From positions 1 through 23,297 of IMG/VR virus record IMGVR_UViG_3300025585_000173: 23,297 nt of DNA. One strand, written 5' to 3'. The notes under the pieces are model-generated. The model had not been told where the DNA came from. It saw only the letters and a program-made list of their open reading frames with translations, and did not search any database. Origin of the DNA: a virus. Positions 1 through 7,627 of this stretch are shown piece after piece. How positions within the stretch are numbered: the stretch's first letter is position 1; every line of letters starts with the position of its first letter. The translations under genes and the position numbers were made by a program.

Positions 1-1057
1 GCATAATAGACTGCCCTTGAGGTGTAAGGTTCGCAACATTTACTGATGTAGCACCTGTCTCAGACGCAACTTTATCAATGTCAGTCTGTAACTTCTTGTT
101 TGCAAGCCGCTTATTTTCTAGTTCGTAAACCGCAGCTTGCGCTGCATTAGGGTCTGACAGATACTTAGACAATATAGAATATGCCTGATTTATATCACCA
201 GAAGCAAGTGCTGAGTTTACAACTGACTGAGGAGGTGGATTTGCTGAGTTTTGTGCCGCCGCACCTACAAGTGCATATATTGCTTGTTTATCTTCGCGTC
301 TTTCAGTCAAAATCCTCTCCCTTTCCGCTATAACCACACTCAACTTATCCGCAGTTTTCTTATCTGCACGCTCAAGGTCTGCTCTATTCTGGTCTAAAAA
401 GAGTTTTTGAAACTCAAGTACCTTCTCTAAAGGTTTGAACTCTGCATCGAGTGCGCGTTGTATGTTGTCCTGTGCAAGTGCAATGTTACCCTGTAGGGTT
501 TCTGCTACTGCCGCGAGTCCGTAGTTCTTTACTGCTCTCTGACGTTCAATCTGAGCCTGAGTGCCTTGAATAGCAAATGTAGGAGCAAGTCTGTCCTCCT
601 GTGTCTGTGTTGCACTAAAAGCACCCGCGTTATTCTGGCGAATCTGTCCAAGTGTCTCATTAAGTTGCTTCTGTATGTCTGGGAGTCCTGATGCTGTCTC
701 TAGCTCTGCCTTTTTAGCTCCCTCACTAAAGAGTTTTGTCATCGTTTCCTGAATAGACTGCAACGTAGACTTCTGAGCCTCTTGTGCCTTGGTCTGTTCA
801 GGACTACCCGCCATTAAGTCAGAAATGAGCTTATCGTAGCCTGTAGTATCAGGTGTTGGAGGTGGAGTGTAGGTAGGGACTTGGTATGGACTCTGTGTGC
901 CTGTGAGAGAGGATGGAGTAATGGCGGTAGGTGCTGCAACGGTCTGCGTCTGACCATTGTTCGTTACCTGTACACCACTACCAAGTGAAGCTGCTTGTGA
1001 AAAAAGACGCTTTTGCTCGTCTGTAAACCCTGAAATATCTGCTGTGGGGAGAGCCAT
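1..1057 (-). CDS. Long helical virion-associated protein, partial (runs off left edge)
   Basis: An open frame of 352 codons starts at the ATG at 1057 and is still open at base 1, so the C terminus is missing. Residues 43-69 form a Pro/Thr-rich linker (contains TPPPTPDTT). From about residue 85 onward the protein is rich in Gln, Glu, Lys and Ala with few aromatics, as expected for long helices or a coiled coil. No catalytic motif is visible. It is the most distal gene of the structural block seen here, so an internal virion (ejection) protein or a tail-associated helical protein is possible; this is inference from position and composition. An extended -10 box (TGGTATAAT) lies 9 nt before its ATG, which suggests its own promoter and a very short leader. 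No Shine-Dalgarno sequence is present. Confidence 0.8.
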   Translation of the reverse strand, partial: MALPTADISGFTDEQKRLFSQAASLGSGVQVTNNGQTQTVAAPTAITPSSLTGTQSPYQVPTYTPPPTPDTTGYDKLISDLMAGSPEQTKAQEAQKSTLQSIQETMTKLFSEGAKKAELETASGLPDIQKQLNETLGQIRQNNAGAFSATQTQEDRLAPTFAIQGTQAQIERQRAVKNYGLAAVAETLQGNIALAQDNIQRALDAEFKPLEKVLEFQKLFLDQNRADLERADKKTADKLSVVIAERERILTERREDKQAIYALVGAAAQNSANPPPQSVVNSALASGDINQAYSILSKYLSDPNAAQAAVYELENKRLANKKLQTDIDKVASETGATSVNVANLTPQGQSIM

Positions 1058-1066
1058 TTTGTTCTA

Positions 1067-1075
1067 ATTATACCA
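1067..1075 (-). promoter_or_regulatory. Extended -10 promoter (TGGTATAAT) for the leftmost gene
   Basis: TGGTATAAT reads on the minus strand, ending 9 nt before the ATG at 1057, in the short gap after the upstream gene. The same 9-mer occurs before the scaffold and portal genes. A transcript starting about 7 nt after the box would have a leader of only a few bases. Confidence 0.6.
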
Positions 1076-1588
1076 CTAACTAAGGGTTAATATAAAGTTC
1101 ATACCTGTGTTTGCAAGTGCGCCAGTGGCTCTGTCTACTGCCAAAAGTTCAAAAGATGTGGAACCCCGCGACGCTACTTGCACAATGTTATACGCTCCTA
1201 ATGGAGTAGCCACAACCGAGTAGGACGCTGTGCCTAAATTGTGCGTAATGACATATGAACCAGTACCAGTCTTATTTAATGACCACCCTGTAGGGAATGG
1301 AGTGCCAGTGTTTCCTGCTGAGTCAAACGCACCAGCATACCCGTTACGAATACACCTCCAGACACTATTCGCGGTGTCGTAGAAGCAAATACTGCCATCA
1401 GCACTGTTTATCTTCACCTGTCCATATACGTCTCGTGGTGAGCCTGTGGGGGTAGCACTAACAGTCTCAAACACACCGTCAAGGTCTATAAGGTGAACAC
1501 CTGTGTCTTCTGTAGGCTTAGTATCAGCGTACTGTACTATTATAGCCGACTTATCGTTCTCTACTTTGACTGGTGTTTCATCTGCCAT
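1076..1588 (-). CDS. Tail-fibre-like structural protein
   Basis: 170 residues. The C-terminal half holds a Gly/Thr/Ser-rich beta pattern with the string ITHNLGTASY at about residues 113-122. That kind of H-N-L-G-T motif is common near the C terminus of phage tail fibre and tail spike proteins. No signal peptide or membrane segment is seen. It follows the 504-residue protein by one base, so the two are probably co-translated, and it ends just before a promoter for the next gene. A receptor-binding or fibre-tip role is plausible but is inferred from sequence style and position, not from a recognised domain. Confidence 0.65.
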   Translation of the reverse strand: MADETPVKVENDKSAIIVQYADTKPTEDTGVHLIDLDGVFETVSATPTGSPRDVYGQVKINSADGSICFYDTANSVWRCIRNGYAGAFDSAGNTGTPFPTGWSLNKTGTGSYVITHNLGTASYSVVATPLGAYNIVQVASRGSTSFELLAVDRATGALANTGMNFILTLS

Positions 1589-1589
1589 A

Positions 1590-3104
1590 TTAGATAGTCA
1601 CGGGCTCTCCGTAGACTGATATTTTCTTAATCTTCACATTGCCACCGTTAAAGTTGAAAATCATCTTTAGGTTTTCTGCGGTGTAGCGGTTTGTCATAAC
1701 CATTGTGCGTTTCGCACCAAGTGCTGAGTACGCCATAGTGCCGAAGTCTGACGCGCTCGTGTCCTCGTCTGACTGTAGGTCAATGTTTAAAGAGTCACCT
1801 GACGCTAATGGTTCACCGAGAGTGACTTCTATCTTTAGAATGTTGTACTTCCGCTCAAGTGGGATGTAGATAGTCTCTGCCGTGAGTCCTGTCTGACCAC
1901 CTGATATGTTAGAGAGTTCGCCGAACTTGTCACCATCTGCGACATAGGTAATAAACTTACCCACTGACATAATAAAGGTTGGAGTAGACGACGCGCCACC
2001 GTTCATAGCCTTAAATGGCTTGAAGAAGCGTGGTTGCATGCCTGGAAGTGGTGAGCCATACGCACATACGTCTGCGTTACCTGGTACACCAGCAGAAAGC
2101 CAGTAGAGAACACCATCTTTAACAGTAGCGAGGTGGGATGTAGGGTTTACACCACCAGTACGAGCTGGACCGTCTGCATTAGCAAGAGGGATGAGTAGGG
2201 TAGGTGGGGTGTTGAACGAGAACGCATACAGTCCATCAGCGCAGAGCGCGTACATAATGCCACCCATCTTATGGATAGACGAAATAAATGGAGTATTGAT
2301 AGTCCACTCACGAGCCCATGAGTTGGACGCAGTGTCCCAAAAGTATATCTTATTGAGCGTGTTTATCTGTCTATTGCCAGTAATCTGGTTCTCAGTTGCC
2401 GCAATAACGAGGTAAAAACCGTCATCGTCTATGTCTACTGCGGTCATTGTCTCTGGTAGGTCAAGGAGTTGTGACTGTATACTAGGCTCTACTCCAGCTC
2501 CTCCATCATCGTCAATAATTCCTCCAATGTATGACTTGTCGGTAAAATATACATTCCCCACAAAGTGGTGGAAGTTCCGAATAGTTGTTGACTGGAGTAC
2601 TATAGCAAACCCTGACCCAGCAGAACCAGCAAATGTATCTTCCCATCCATCACTATTAACATTTGGGACACCGAAGACACCAGTTAAATCCCATCTACCA
2701 ATGAAAGCCTCACGCGCGTAGTACATATACTTAGTACCACCTGGTACTTGGTAGATAGTCATGCCTTCACCTGGAGTAGCAATAGCGTTCCCAGAGCGCA
2801 AGTTCGTAGGAGTGCCACTGGTAGTATCTACAGAATATATATGCCCGTCATCGTCTATAAGGTATGCAGTATATGCTGAGCCGAGTAGTGTACCGCCCAG
2901 TATCGCCCCTGTAACCACTCCACCCGTGCGGTTAGTCGCAGCTGCCGATGTCTGTAGAAGCCCGAACTCATTGCTACTTGTAAATGGTAGGAGGAACGGG
3001 TTTATGCCAGACGCTTCTGCAAAGATACCTGTAGATGGGTACTGACTAGAAATAGCAATACCCTTCATCCAGTCCTGCGATTTTAGTTCAAAGATTTTCT
3101 GCAT
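1590..3104 (-). CDS. Beta-rich tail protein, possible tail nozzle or beta-propeller
   Basis: 504 residues, beta-rich throughout, with spaced hydrophobic blades and three acidic DDDG turns (LIDDDGHIYSV near residue 83, IIDDDGG near 197, DIDDDGFYLV near 226). This pattern suits a propeller or repeated beta-sheet fold. The tail nozzle proteins of short-tailed phages (P22 gp10, T7 gp12) are beta-propellers of similar size and lie near the adaptor gene, so a nozzle role is a reasonable guess. The start follows the previous stop by one base in the context TAACATGCA, also seen at two other stop/start junctions in this operon. I see no enzymatic motif. A receptor-binding propeller is an alternative. 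Confidence 0.6.
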   Translation of the reverse strand: MQKIFELKSQDWMKGIAISSQYPSTGIFAEASGINPFLLPFTSSNEFGLLQTSAAATNRTGGVVTGAILGGTLLGSAYTAYLIDDDGHIYSVDTTSGTPTNLRSGNAIATPGEGMTIYQVPGGTKYMYYAREAFIGRWDLTGVFGVPNVNSDGWEDTFAGSAGSGFAIVLQSTTIRNFHHFVGNVYFTDKSYIGGIIDDDGGAGVEPSIQSQLLDLPETMTAVDIDDDGFYLVIAATENQITGNRQINTLNKIYFWDTASNSWAREWTINTPFISSIHKMGGIMYALCADGLYAFSFNTPPTLLIPLANADGPARTGGVNPTSHLATVKDGVLYWLSAGVPGNADVCAYGSPLPGMQPRFFKPFKAMNGGASSTPTFIMSVGKFITYVADGDKFGELSNISGGQTGLTAETIYIPLERKYNILKIEVTLGEPLASGDSLNIDLQSDEDTSASDFGTMAYSALGAKRTMVMTNRYTAENLKMIFNFNGGNVKIKKISVYGEPVTI

Positions 3105-3105
3105 G

Positions 3106-3915
3106 TTAGCTTTCTAGCATTAGGTAAAAAGTCTCACCTGCCGAACCGCCACTCCCTGGACAATCGCCAGTTGGTACGTCTGCACCGAATGTAGCTGAGC
3201 CGTTATTTGCGAGTGTAAAGCCGTTGCCTGAGTTGTCTGTAAGTACGTTATCAAGTGTCCACTCACCTGTGAGGTTTGTAGTTGCTCCAAGTACACAAAA
3301 GCGATTAGCTGCAATCTGTGCTTCTGTACGTGCTACCTGCCATACTCTACAGAGTGCCATTCGTCCACTAAAGAAATCGCCAGGAGTGCCAGAGATATTC
3401 TCTGCGCCGAAACCTATAGCACTTGTTGAGTTAAAGAGTGAGGAAATAGCTGAGGTTTGGTTTGCGCCCATCTGCACACCATCGACAAAATACTGCTCAG
3501 TAGAGCCACTCATTACCCATGCAACGTGATACCATGTATCGTTTGATGGGGTAGCTGACCATGAGACCGATGTCCCACCGTCATAGAGTGATCCTGCTGA
3601 GCTTGTCTGTGTTGAGAGTGTAATATTATTTGCGCCATCGTTGCTGATTTTGAACACGAAAGAACGCTGTGCTCCCGTAGATGTACCTTTTGAGGCTATA
3701 ACATACGCCGCCGCACCTCCACCAATAACACTTGTGAGTTTGATGTGGCACTCGACAGTAAACGCTGCGCCTGGTTCTAGGAGAGCATCGTCAGACTTAG
3801 AAAGATACTGACTAGAAGCTCTTGTTAGTTGAACTGATTGTGTAGTAGGAAAGGCAAACGCTACGTATGGCGAGAGCACTGCAACTATTCCAAGTACTGC
3901 GAGTATTTTTTTCAT
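3106..3915 (-). CDS. Secreted LamG/concanavalin-A-like lectin domain protein
   Basis: 269 residues. Residues 1-22 are a classical signal peptide: MKK, a hydrophobic core, then AFA before the likely cleavage site. The rest matches the LamG/concanavalin-like jelly roll: an FTVECHIKL strand near residue 55, WYHVAWVMSG near 127, YFVDGVQMG, the FSGRMALCRVWQVARTEAQI block near 185, and a closing GEWTLD...DNSGNG element. LamG domains bind glycans or surface polymers. The C-terminal tail is short and Gly/Ser-rich. It overlaps the upstream gene by 4 nt (ATGA). A signal peptide on a tail-operon lectin is unusual: either the protein is exported to the host surface or the leader has been kept on a virion protein. 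Confidence 0.75.
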   Translation of the reverse strand: MKKILAVLGIVAVLSPYVAFAFPTTQSVQLTRASSQYLSKSDDALLEPGAAFTVECHIKLTSVIGGGAAAYVIASKGTSTGAQRSFVFKISNDGANNITLSTQTSSAGSLYDGGTSVSWSATPSNDTWYHVAWVMSGSTEQYFVDGVQMGANQTSAISSLFNSTSAIGFGAENISGTPGDFFSGRMALCRVWQVARTEAQIAANRFCVLGATTNLTGEWTLDNVLTDNSGNGFTLANNGSATFGADVPTGDCPGSGGSAGETFYLMLES

Positions 3916-4256
3916 GGTGTCGATGTTGCAAAGTCACTAATCTTTATCCAGTCAAAAGAACGCTCTACTGCCTCTGGTCCTTCACCGTATGAGCGCATGT
4001 ATGTCCCGTCTACTCGTAGGTCATACTCTAAAACTTGATAGCCAGCTTCTTTGTCTGTTTTGTACTCAATCACGCGCGTATTAGGCTTCCACTCATCTTT
4101 TGCATACTGAGTATATGAGCCGTCCTCTTTAATGGGTACTACTTCTGTTTTAAGTTCAGGTGGACGTGTGTCTAGCTTTCCACCAAACACAGTAGACGCA
4201 GTGATGGCAATAATTGCCGCTATAAGTGATGGAATTGAGTACTTAATCAGCTGCAT
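3912..4256 (-). CDS. Small membrane-anchored protein of unknown function
   Basis: 114 residues from the ATG at 4256. A longer reading starts 33 nt upstream, but it would extend further into the preceding gene and put polar residues before the hydrophobic segment. Residues 4-23 form a transmembrane helix or signal anchor (IPSLIAAIIAITAS). The remainder is hydrophilic and beta-prone (DGSYTQYAKDEWKPNTRV, then YDLRVDGTYMRSYGEG). It overlaps the preceding gene by 14 nt and the lectin gene by 4 nt, so it is translationally coupled on both sides. The function is not recognisable. It is one of five consecutive or near-consecutive products with an N-terminal hydrophobic segment. Confidence 0.65.
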   Translation of the reverse strand: MQLIKYSIPSLIAAIIAITASTVFGGKLDTRPPELKTEVVPIKEDGSYTQYAKDEWKPNTRVIEYKTDKEAGYQVLEYDLRVDGTYMRSYGEGPEAVERSFDWIKISDFATSTP

Positions 4257-5127
4257 AGCGATATGAGAATCTACACCCCCCAGCAACATTTATATTTGCG
4301 CTTGTCGTAGTACCCACATCCACGCGGATTGATTCACCCATGTTGAAAGAATTGTTTGTAGAAAAGGTGGTGGTACCGATTGTAGACGAGGCGATGATGA
4401 AGTTTGCGCGGTTTGTGCCGTCGTAGAGTGATACTCCCATGTGCTTAGAGAAATCACACAGTGCGTCTACAAAGGTAATCTGTCCACGGGCTGGTCCCAA
4501 ATACAGAGTCGTAGTCGAAGTATGGAGTGATGTCGATGCAAAGCTGAACCCCAGCGTGAGCAAGGATGGTATGACACGCTCTGCTGAACCTGAGTCAAAG
4601 CGAAACTGACCAGATGTATCGTCTGCGGTAATCTCACCGTCAGTACCTATCACCACGTTTAATGGGATATAGAGACGACTTGAGAATGAGGCTTGTGTGG
4701 TTGAGGCGTAGTCTACCGTGAGTTTATTGAGCGATTGGTCATAGAGGAACGCTGCCTCAGAGACAAGGGTATCTGCGGCACTGGTGTAAAGGATACGATT
4801 CGTACCACCAAATGTCGAAACCCCTGTACCTCCATACGCGACACCTAGGTCAGTGCCGAGTGCAAGGGTACCGATGGTACTGGATGTAATAGTGAGCGCG
4901 GCAGCCGTAGACCCACTTTCCAATTTATCTGTGTTTAGGTTAGAAAAGTTTGTGTTTATGACTGAGCGTGACGCTGCGATTGTGTCACTCCCGTTAATAG
5001 TAGTGATCGTGGAGCCGAGGTTCTGTGCGGTAAGGTCAAGCCAGTCTGCGGGTACATAGTTCCAAATAACCAACGTCACCACAAGTGGTGCAAGGAGCGT
5101 CCAGCAGAATGTAAATAGGTGTTTCAT
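4243..5127 (-). CDS. Fibre-like protein with N-terminal membrane anchor
   Basis: 294 residues. Residues 4-23 are strongly hydrophobic (signal anchor). Residues 50-75 contain SVINTNFSNLNTDKLESG, a phrase typical of phage tail fibre N-terminal repeats, followed by the GVAYGGTGVSTFGGTNRIL type of repeat at about 100-118. The C-terminal third is a beta domain rich in ST(T)T strings (STTTLYLGP, YDGTNRANFI, ESIRVDVGTT). From memory, very similar C-terminal domains occur in proteins from Patescibacteria assemblies. The start overlaps the previous stop by one base (TAATG). The mix of fibre repeats and an export signal makes it a candidate surface-displayed adhesin or virion fibre. Confidence 0.65.
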   Translation of the reverse strand: MKHLFTFCWTLLAPLVVTLVIWNYVPADWLDLTAQNLGSTITTINGSDTIAASRSVINTNFSNLNTDKLESGSTAAALTITSSTIGTLALGTDLGVAYGGTGVSTFGGTNRILYTSAADTLVSEAAFLYDQSLNKLTVDYASTTQASFSSRLYIPLNVVIGTDGEITADDTSGQFRFDSGSAERVIPSLLTLGFSFASTSLHTSTTTLYLGPARGQITFVDALCDFSKHMGVSLYDGTNRANFIIASSTIGTTTFSTNNSFNMGESIRVDVGTTTSANINVAGGCRFSYRYAAD

Positions 5128-5288
5128 TAGTTTTTCGCTTGATTAGTTACGCCTTCAAACTTTCCCTCCCATGTACCAGGTGTAGTGTCCCATGAGGTAA
5201 CTGTTTCGTCCCACGTTCTACCAGCAAGAGCATAGTCCTGATTCGTTATCGTCGTGGCGTTCTTTGCTTGGTTTGAAAGTGTAGCCAT
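5127..5288 (-). CDS. Small 53-residue structural-region protein
   Basis: An ATG at 5288, one base after the TAA of the upstream adaptor-like gene, opens a 53-codon frame whose own TAA overlaps the next ATG by one base. The protein is polar and Thr/Asn-rich. It carries two spaced tryptophan motifs (TWDETVTSW, then TPGTWEG), suggesting a short repeated beta hairpin. It begins MATLSNQAKN and ends with a related VTNQAKN, so the two ends echo each other. No function is recognised. Stop/start coupling on both sides supports it as a real gene despite its size. Confidence 0.6.
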   Translation of the reverse strand: MATLSNQAKNATTITNQDYALAGRTWDETVTSWDTTPGTWEGKFEGVTNQAKN

Positions 5289-5289
5289 A

Positions 5290-6036
5290 TTATTCGCAAC
5301 TCTCTACGTTAGGCTTCATAACGCGGTGTGTACGGTGTCTCTGGTCATTCATGTCTCTCAACTCATTCTCACGGCGTGCAATCTGTGCCTCAATACGAGA
5401 GATAAGCGATGTGTTTTCTGGTTTAAAGACCAAAAGCCAGTCATGCGCTGGGTATAGTGCTAGGAGTTCATGTGAGTACTTAGGAATACCAGGCTCTTTG
5501 GTCGTGTCTGACGAGGTGAAGTATGATGGCTCACGCTCAAAGAACACTTTTACTCCACTAGTAGCAGAATAGTTAGGCTTTGGGTTAAAGAATACTGAGT
5601 TTCCCTTAATAAGGGCGCGTGTAGGGATACCAGTGTCTTGCGAATTAGGTGAAAGTGCGTCAAAAGCCTTGTCGTCATCGAGTGTGATGATGTCTATGTC
5701 TGTGTACTGAGTCGCAGAAGATGAGTTTAGTATGCGTACCTTGAGGATATTGAGTACATCGAGGCTATTGTCGTCCTCAGAAAGTGTGTAGTCTGCCTGA
5801 CCAGATACCAAGTTAAACGTGGCAATAGGAAAGTCTGGATGATTGATGTCATCCCACTTAACATTGTGAGTATTCGATAGGACTAGAGGAAGTATGCGGT
5901 CAAATGCTGAGTTTACACGAGCAGTAAAACGCTTGAGTTCGGTAGTATCACCACTAATCTGTGCGTCTGCCATGCCACACCACCACTCTATGGTCTGTAT
6001 GATTCCTGACTTGTTAGAAGTGTCGCTAAATTGCAT
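5290..6036 (-). CDS. Probable head-tail adaptor / connector protein
   Basis: 248 residues. The N-terminal third is helical (residues 7-55). The middle holds a beta segment (ATFNLVSGQADYTLSED), and the end has the pattern NSVFFNPKPNY...VKVFFEREPSYF...PGIPKYSHELLAL followed by a helical tail with paired charges. An FNPxP strand, a VxVFFxREP strand and a P-x-I-P-x-x-Y helix are typical of adaptor proteins that sit under the portal in short-tailed phages (the gp4/gp11 type). Position in the structural operon fits. The start lies in the TAACATGCA junction context. This is pattern-based recognition without a search. A tail-completion protein is the main alternative. Confidence 0.6.
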   Translation of the reverse strand: MQFSDTSNKSGIIQTIEWWCGMADAQISGDTTELKRFTARVNSAFDRILPLVLSNTHNVKWDDINHPDFPIATFNLVSGQADYTLSEDDNSLDVLNILKVRILNSSSATQYTDIDIITLDDDKAFDALSPNSQDTGIPTRALIKGNSVFFNPKPNYSATSGVKVFFEREPSYFTSSDTTKEPGIPKYSHELLALYPAHDWLLVFKPENTSLISRIEAQIARRENELRDMNDQRHRTHRVMKPNVESCE

Positions 6037-6037
6037 G

Positions 6038-6343
6038 TTATCTGCTTACGGTTCTTATGATTTCATCTAGCTTTCCTGAGTTACCAAGCTCTAGGTCATT
6101 ATGTCGGTCTATCTTTGTCTCGATTCGGTCAAGTTTTGCGTGCGTAAGGTCATGCTGAGCCGTAGTATCATGATTGAAATATTGCTGAAGTTCCCGAGCC
6201 CACCCAGGCACATCCTCAGTACTTCCACCTTTCCACAACTGTGGCACTACTCCCTGCTTTGCTAATACAAGATACAACATCACGACTAAGAGTATGTTGA
6301 GTGGTGTAAAACCTAGTTCAACTAGTATCGTGATGAGGTCCAT
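6038..6343 (-). CDS. Single-span membrane protein, holin-like candidate
   Basis: 101 residues with one hydrophobic helix at about residues 12-30 (PLNILLVVMLYLVLA), then a hydrophilic tail ending in a helix with heptad-like spacing (LTHAKLDRIETKIDRHNDLE). One short transmembrane segment plus a charged coiled tail is a layout seen in some phage holins and antiholins, and in membrane-anchored virion factors. No lysin was recognised next to it, which weakens the lysis reading. It follows the upstream stop by two bases with no Shine-Dalgarno sequence. Confidence 0.55.
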   Translation of the reverse strand: MDLITILVELGFTPLNILLVVMLYLVLAKQGVVPQLWKGGSTEDVPGWARELQQYFNHDTTAQHDLTHAKLDRIETKIDRHNDLELGNSGKLDEIIRTVSR

Positions 6344-6345
6344 AC

Positions 6346-6618
6346 CTATGCTGAGGTGTAGAGAACTGTGTAATCAATCGTGCCGCCTACAGTAATGAAG
6401 AGTCCTGTGTAGAAGCTCACACCCATTGGGATGAGTATGGTCTGTGGGCCTGCGGCAAGCGTGATGGTGTTTAAAAGAACTGTGCCTGAACCTGCGGTGT
6501 TGTCCCAAAACTTCACCGTTCCTGACGTATGAGAGTTGACTACTAAACCGAAGAACGTACCTGCCCCAGAGCGTACTGCCTGAGAGGTCGTCCCGTTAAG
6601 ATATTTTGCTGGGGGCAT
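6346..6618 (-). CDS. Small beta-sandwich structural protein
   Basis: 90 residues from the ATG at 6618. An upstream GTG at 6666 would add 16 residues but starts inside a hairpin, so the ATG is preferred. The sequence alternates short beta strands (FFGLVVNSHTSGTVKFWD, then GTVLLNTITLAAGPQTILIP, then GLFITVGGTIDYTVLY). Short proteins of this shape are common in phage structural operons and may be decoration or fibre-associated subunits. There is no signal peptide, unlike its upstream neighbour. Function is not established. Confidence 0.6.
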   Translation of the reverse strand: MPPAKYLNGTTSQAVRSGAGTFFGLVVNSHTSGTVKFWDNTAGSGTVLLNTITLAAGPQTILIPMGVSFYTGLFITVGGTIDYTVLYTSA

Positions 6619-6664
6619 GTTAATGATTAGTGGGCTAAAAGTGAGTGCGAGTTTCGTACCCACC

Positions 6665-6686
6665 ACCTAGCCCACTAGGACTAGGT
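6665..6686. other. Hairpin in the gap between two structural genes
   Basis: ACCTAG and CTAGGT pair across a 10-nt loop that holds a further CTAG. There are three CTAG tetramers in 17 bp, which is unusual because CTAG is often rare. No U tract follows on either strand, so it is not a typical terminator. It could stabilise or cleave the structural mRNA. Confidence 0.35.
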
Positions 6687-6692
6687 TAGGAG

Positions 6693-7208
6693 TTATTGGT
6701 ATACCTCCCAGACTGCGTGACAATGTCCTACTGGCGCACCTCCACCTGCTGTTGGAACCTTCACGTTGAAATACGTGCTAGGAGCAAACACCTGGACTGG
6801 GTCTACACCAAGGCCAAAGGTTGAAGATGCGAGAATCGTACCTTGACCGTTAGCTGTGATGATACCTGTACCCAAGAGGGTTGTGGTTGCGCTGTTCGTG
6901 GTTGCCTTTCCAATCTCTACTAACCACTGCGTCGATGAGGCCGTTGTAAAGCGGATACCGCCAGATACAAGTGTCGATGTAGCGTTAGGAGACTGGAGTG
7001 AGCAGACAGTCGCAGACCCTTGAGTGAGGCTGTTTGTTGCCTGTGCGTAGGTCTGGACTCCACCGAAGCGAATCCAAGGGCTAGGTATGTCTGGCGATGC
7101 GACTGCACCTACTGGACGATCAATCACCTGCGGGGCAGGGGACTGTACCGCCAAGAAAAGTGCGAGCACCGCGACGACTCCTATAGCACCTGTTAGTAAT
7201 TTATTCAT
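6693..7208 (-). CDS. Membrane-anchored Ser/Thr-rich protein
   Basis: 171 residues. Residues 5-22 form a hydrophobic signal anchor (LTGAIGVVAVLALFLAVQ). The exported part is rich in Thr, Ser and Ala with repeated strings (SPNATSTLVSGG, then KATTNSATTTLLGTG, then ILASSTFGLG) and only two cysteines. This style (CSLQSP..ATSTL and TTTLLG) is one I associate with surface proteins encoded in Patescibacteria assemblies; that is memory, not a search. It starts two bases after the stop of the 109-residue gene in the context AGCTAACCATG. A cell-surface or virion-surface role is inferred. Confidence 0.6.
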   Translation of the reverse strand: MNKLLTGAIGVVAVLALFLAVQSPAPQVIDRPVGAVASPDIPSPWIRFGGVQTYAQATNSLTQGSATVCSLQSPNATSTLVSGGIRFTTASSTQWLVEIGKATTNSATTTLLGTGIITANGQGTILASSTFGLGVDPVQVFAPSTYFNVKVPTAGGGAPVGHCHAVWEVYQ

Positions 7209-7210
7209 GG

Positions 7211-7540
7211 TTAGCTTTTTATAAGCTTATTGTTGAAGGAGATGTTTGTGTCACCACCACGGAGTTTGATGATACCTTCTGGGTCGTGTGCAAGATTCTC
7301 AAGCTGGGCGATCAAGACTGCCTTCTTCTTTGCCCACTTCTCAGGATTCTTGTATGCGTATCCATTCAAGGTTCGTGCAAACTCCTCCTGTGCAGCATTA
7401 GCCCATGAGCCTGACGCTGGTTTAATCACCAACGGAAGGTCGCGTGGTCGAAGAACCTGTGGGTCCTCAACAATAATGTTGCTAGCAGGAGCGGTTTCTA
7501 CAACCTCTTCCTCCTTTTTTAACTCGTCTTTCTTTGCCAT
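7211..7540 (-). CDS. Hypothetical charged protein downstream of the capsid gene
   Basis: 109 residues. It begins with a Lys/Glu-rich helix (MAKKDELKKEEEVVE), then a Pro-containing linker (residues 28-45) and a helical, Lys-rich segment (YAYKNPEKWAKKKAVLIAQ). It ends with a short beta-like stretch (GGDTNISFNNK). No membrane segment or known motif is seen. It sits between the capsid-downstream hairpin and the anchored protein gene, so a head accessory protein is possible. The function is not recognised. Confidence 0.55.
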   Translation of the reverse strand: MAKKDELKKEEEVVETAPASNIIVEDPQVLRPRDLPLVIKPASGSWANAAQEEFARTLNGYAYKNPEKWAKKKAVLIAQLENLAHDPEGIIKLRGGDTNISFNNKLIKS

Positions 7541-7562
7541 TGTGTTTGTGATGCGTCAGCGA

Positions 7563-7605
7563 GTCTGTGGGGAGCTGGTACGACGGAGACCAGAGCCCCA
7601 TAGAC
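7563..7605 (-). other. Strong hairpin just downstream of the major capsid gene
   Basis: Arms GTCT/AGAC, TGGGG/CCCCA and CTGGT/ACCAG pair in order, separated only by one single mismatch and one 2x2 internal loop, with a 9-nt apical loop. No U tract follows in the direction of transcription. It may be a partial terminator, an RNase processing site or a 3' stabiliser that lets capsid mRNA accumulate above its neighbours. A second hairpin with a UUCG loop overlaps its 5' arm. Confidence 0.6.
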
Positions 7606-7620
7606 CCGCCGAAGCGAGTC
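7603..7620 (-). other. UUCG-tetraloop hairpin at the capsid gene 3' end
   Basis: On the minus strand the arms GACTCGC and GCGGGTC (one U-G pair) close a C(UUCG)G tetraloop, one of the most stable RNA loops known. It begins 8 nt after the capsid stop codon and shares three bases with the larger hairpin at 7563-7605, so the two compete or stack. Confidence 0.6.
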
Positions 7621-7627
7621 TAATAAG

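Noticed and set aside
6038-6343. Firm assignment as holin.
   Set aside because: Only one span and no neighbouring endolysin; kept as a candidate.
6619-6666. GTG start at 6666 for the 90-residue beta protein.
   Set aside because: It lies within a hairpin region right after a TAG and offers no better context than the ATG at 6618.
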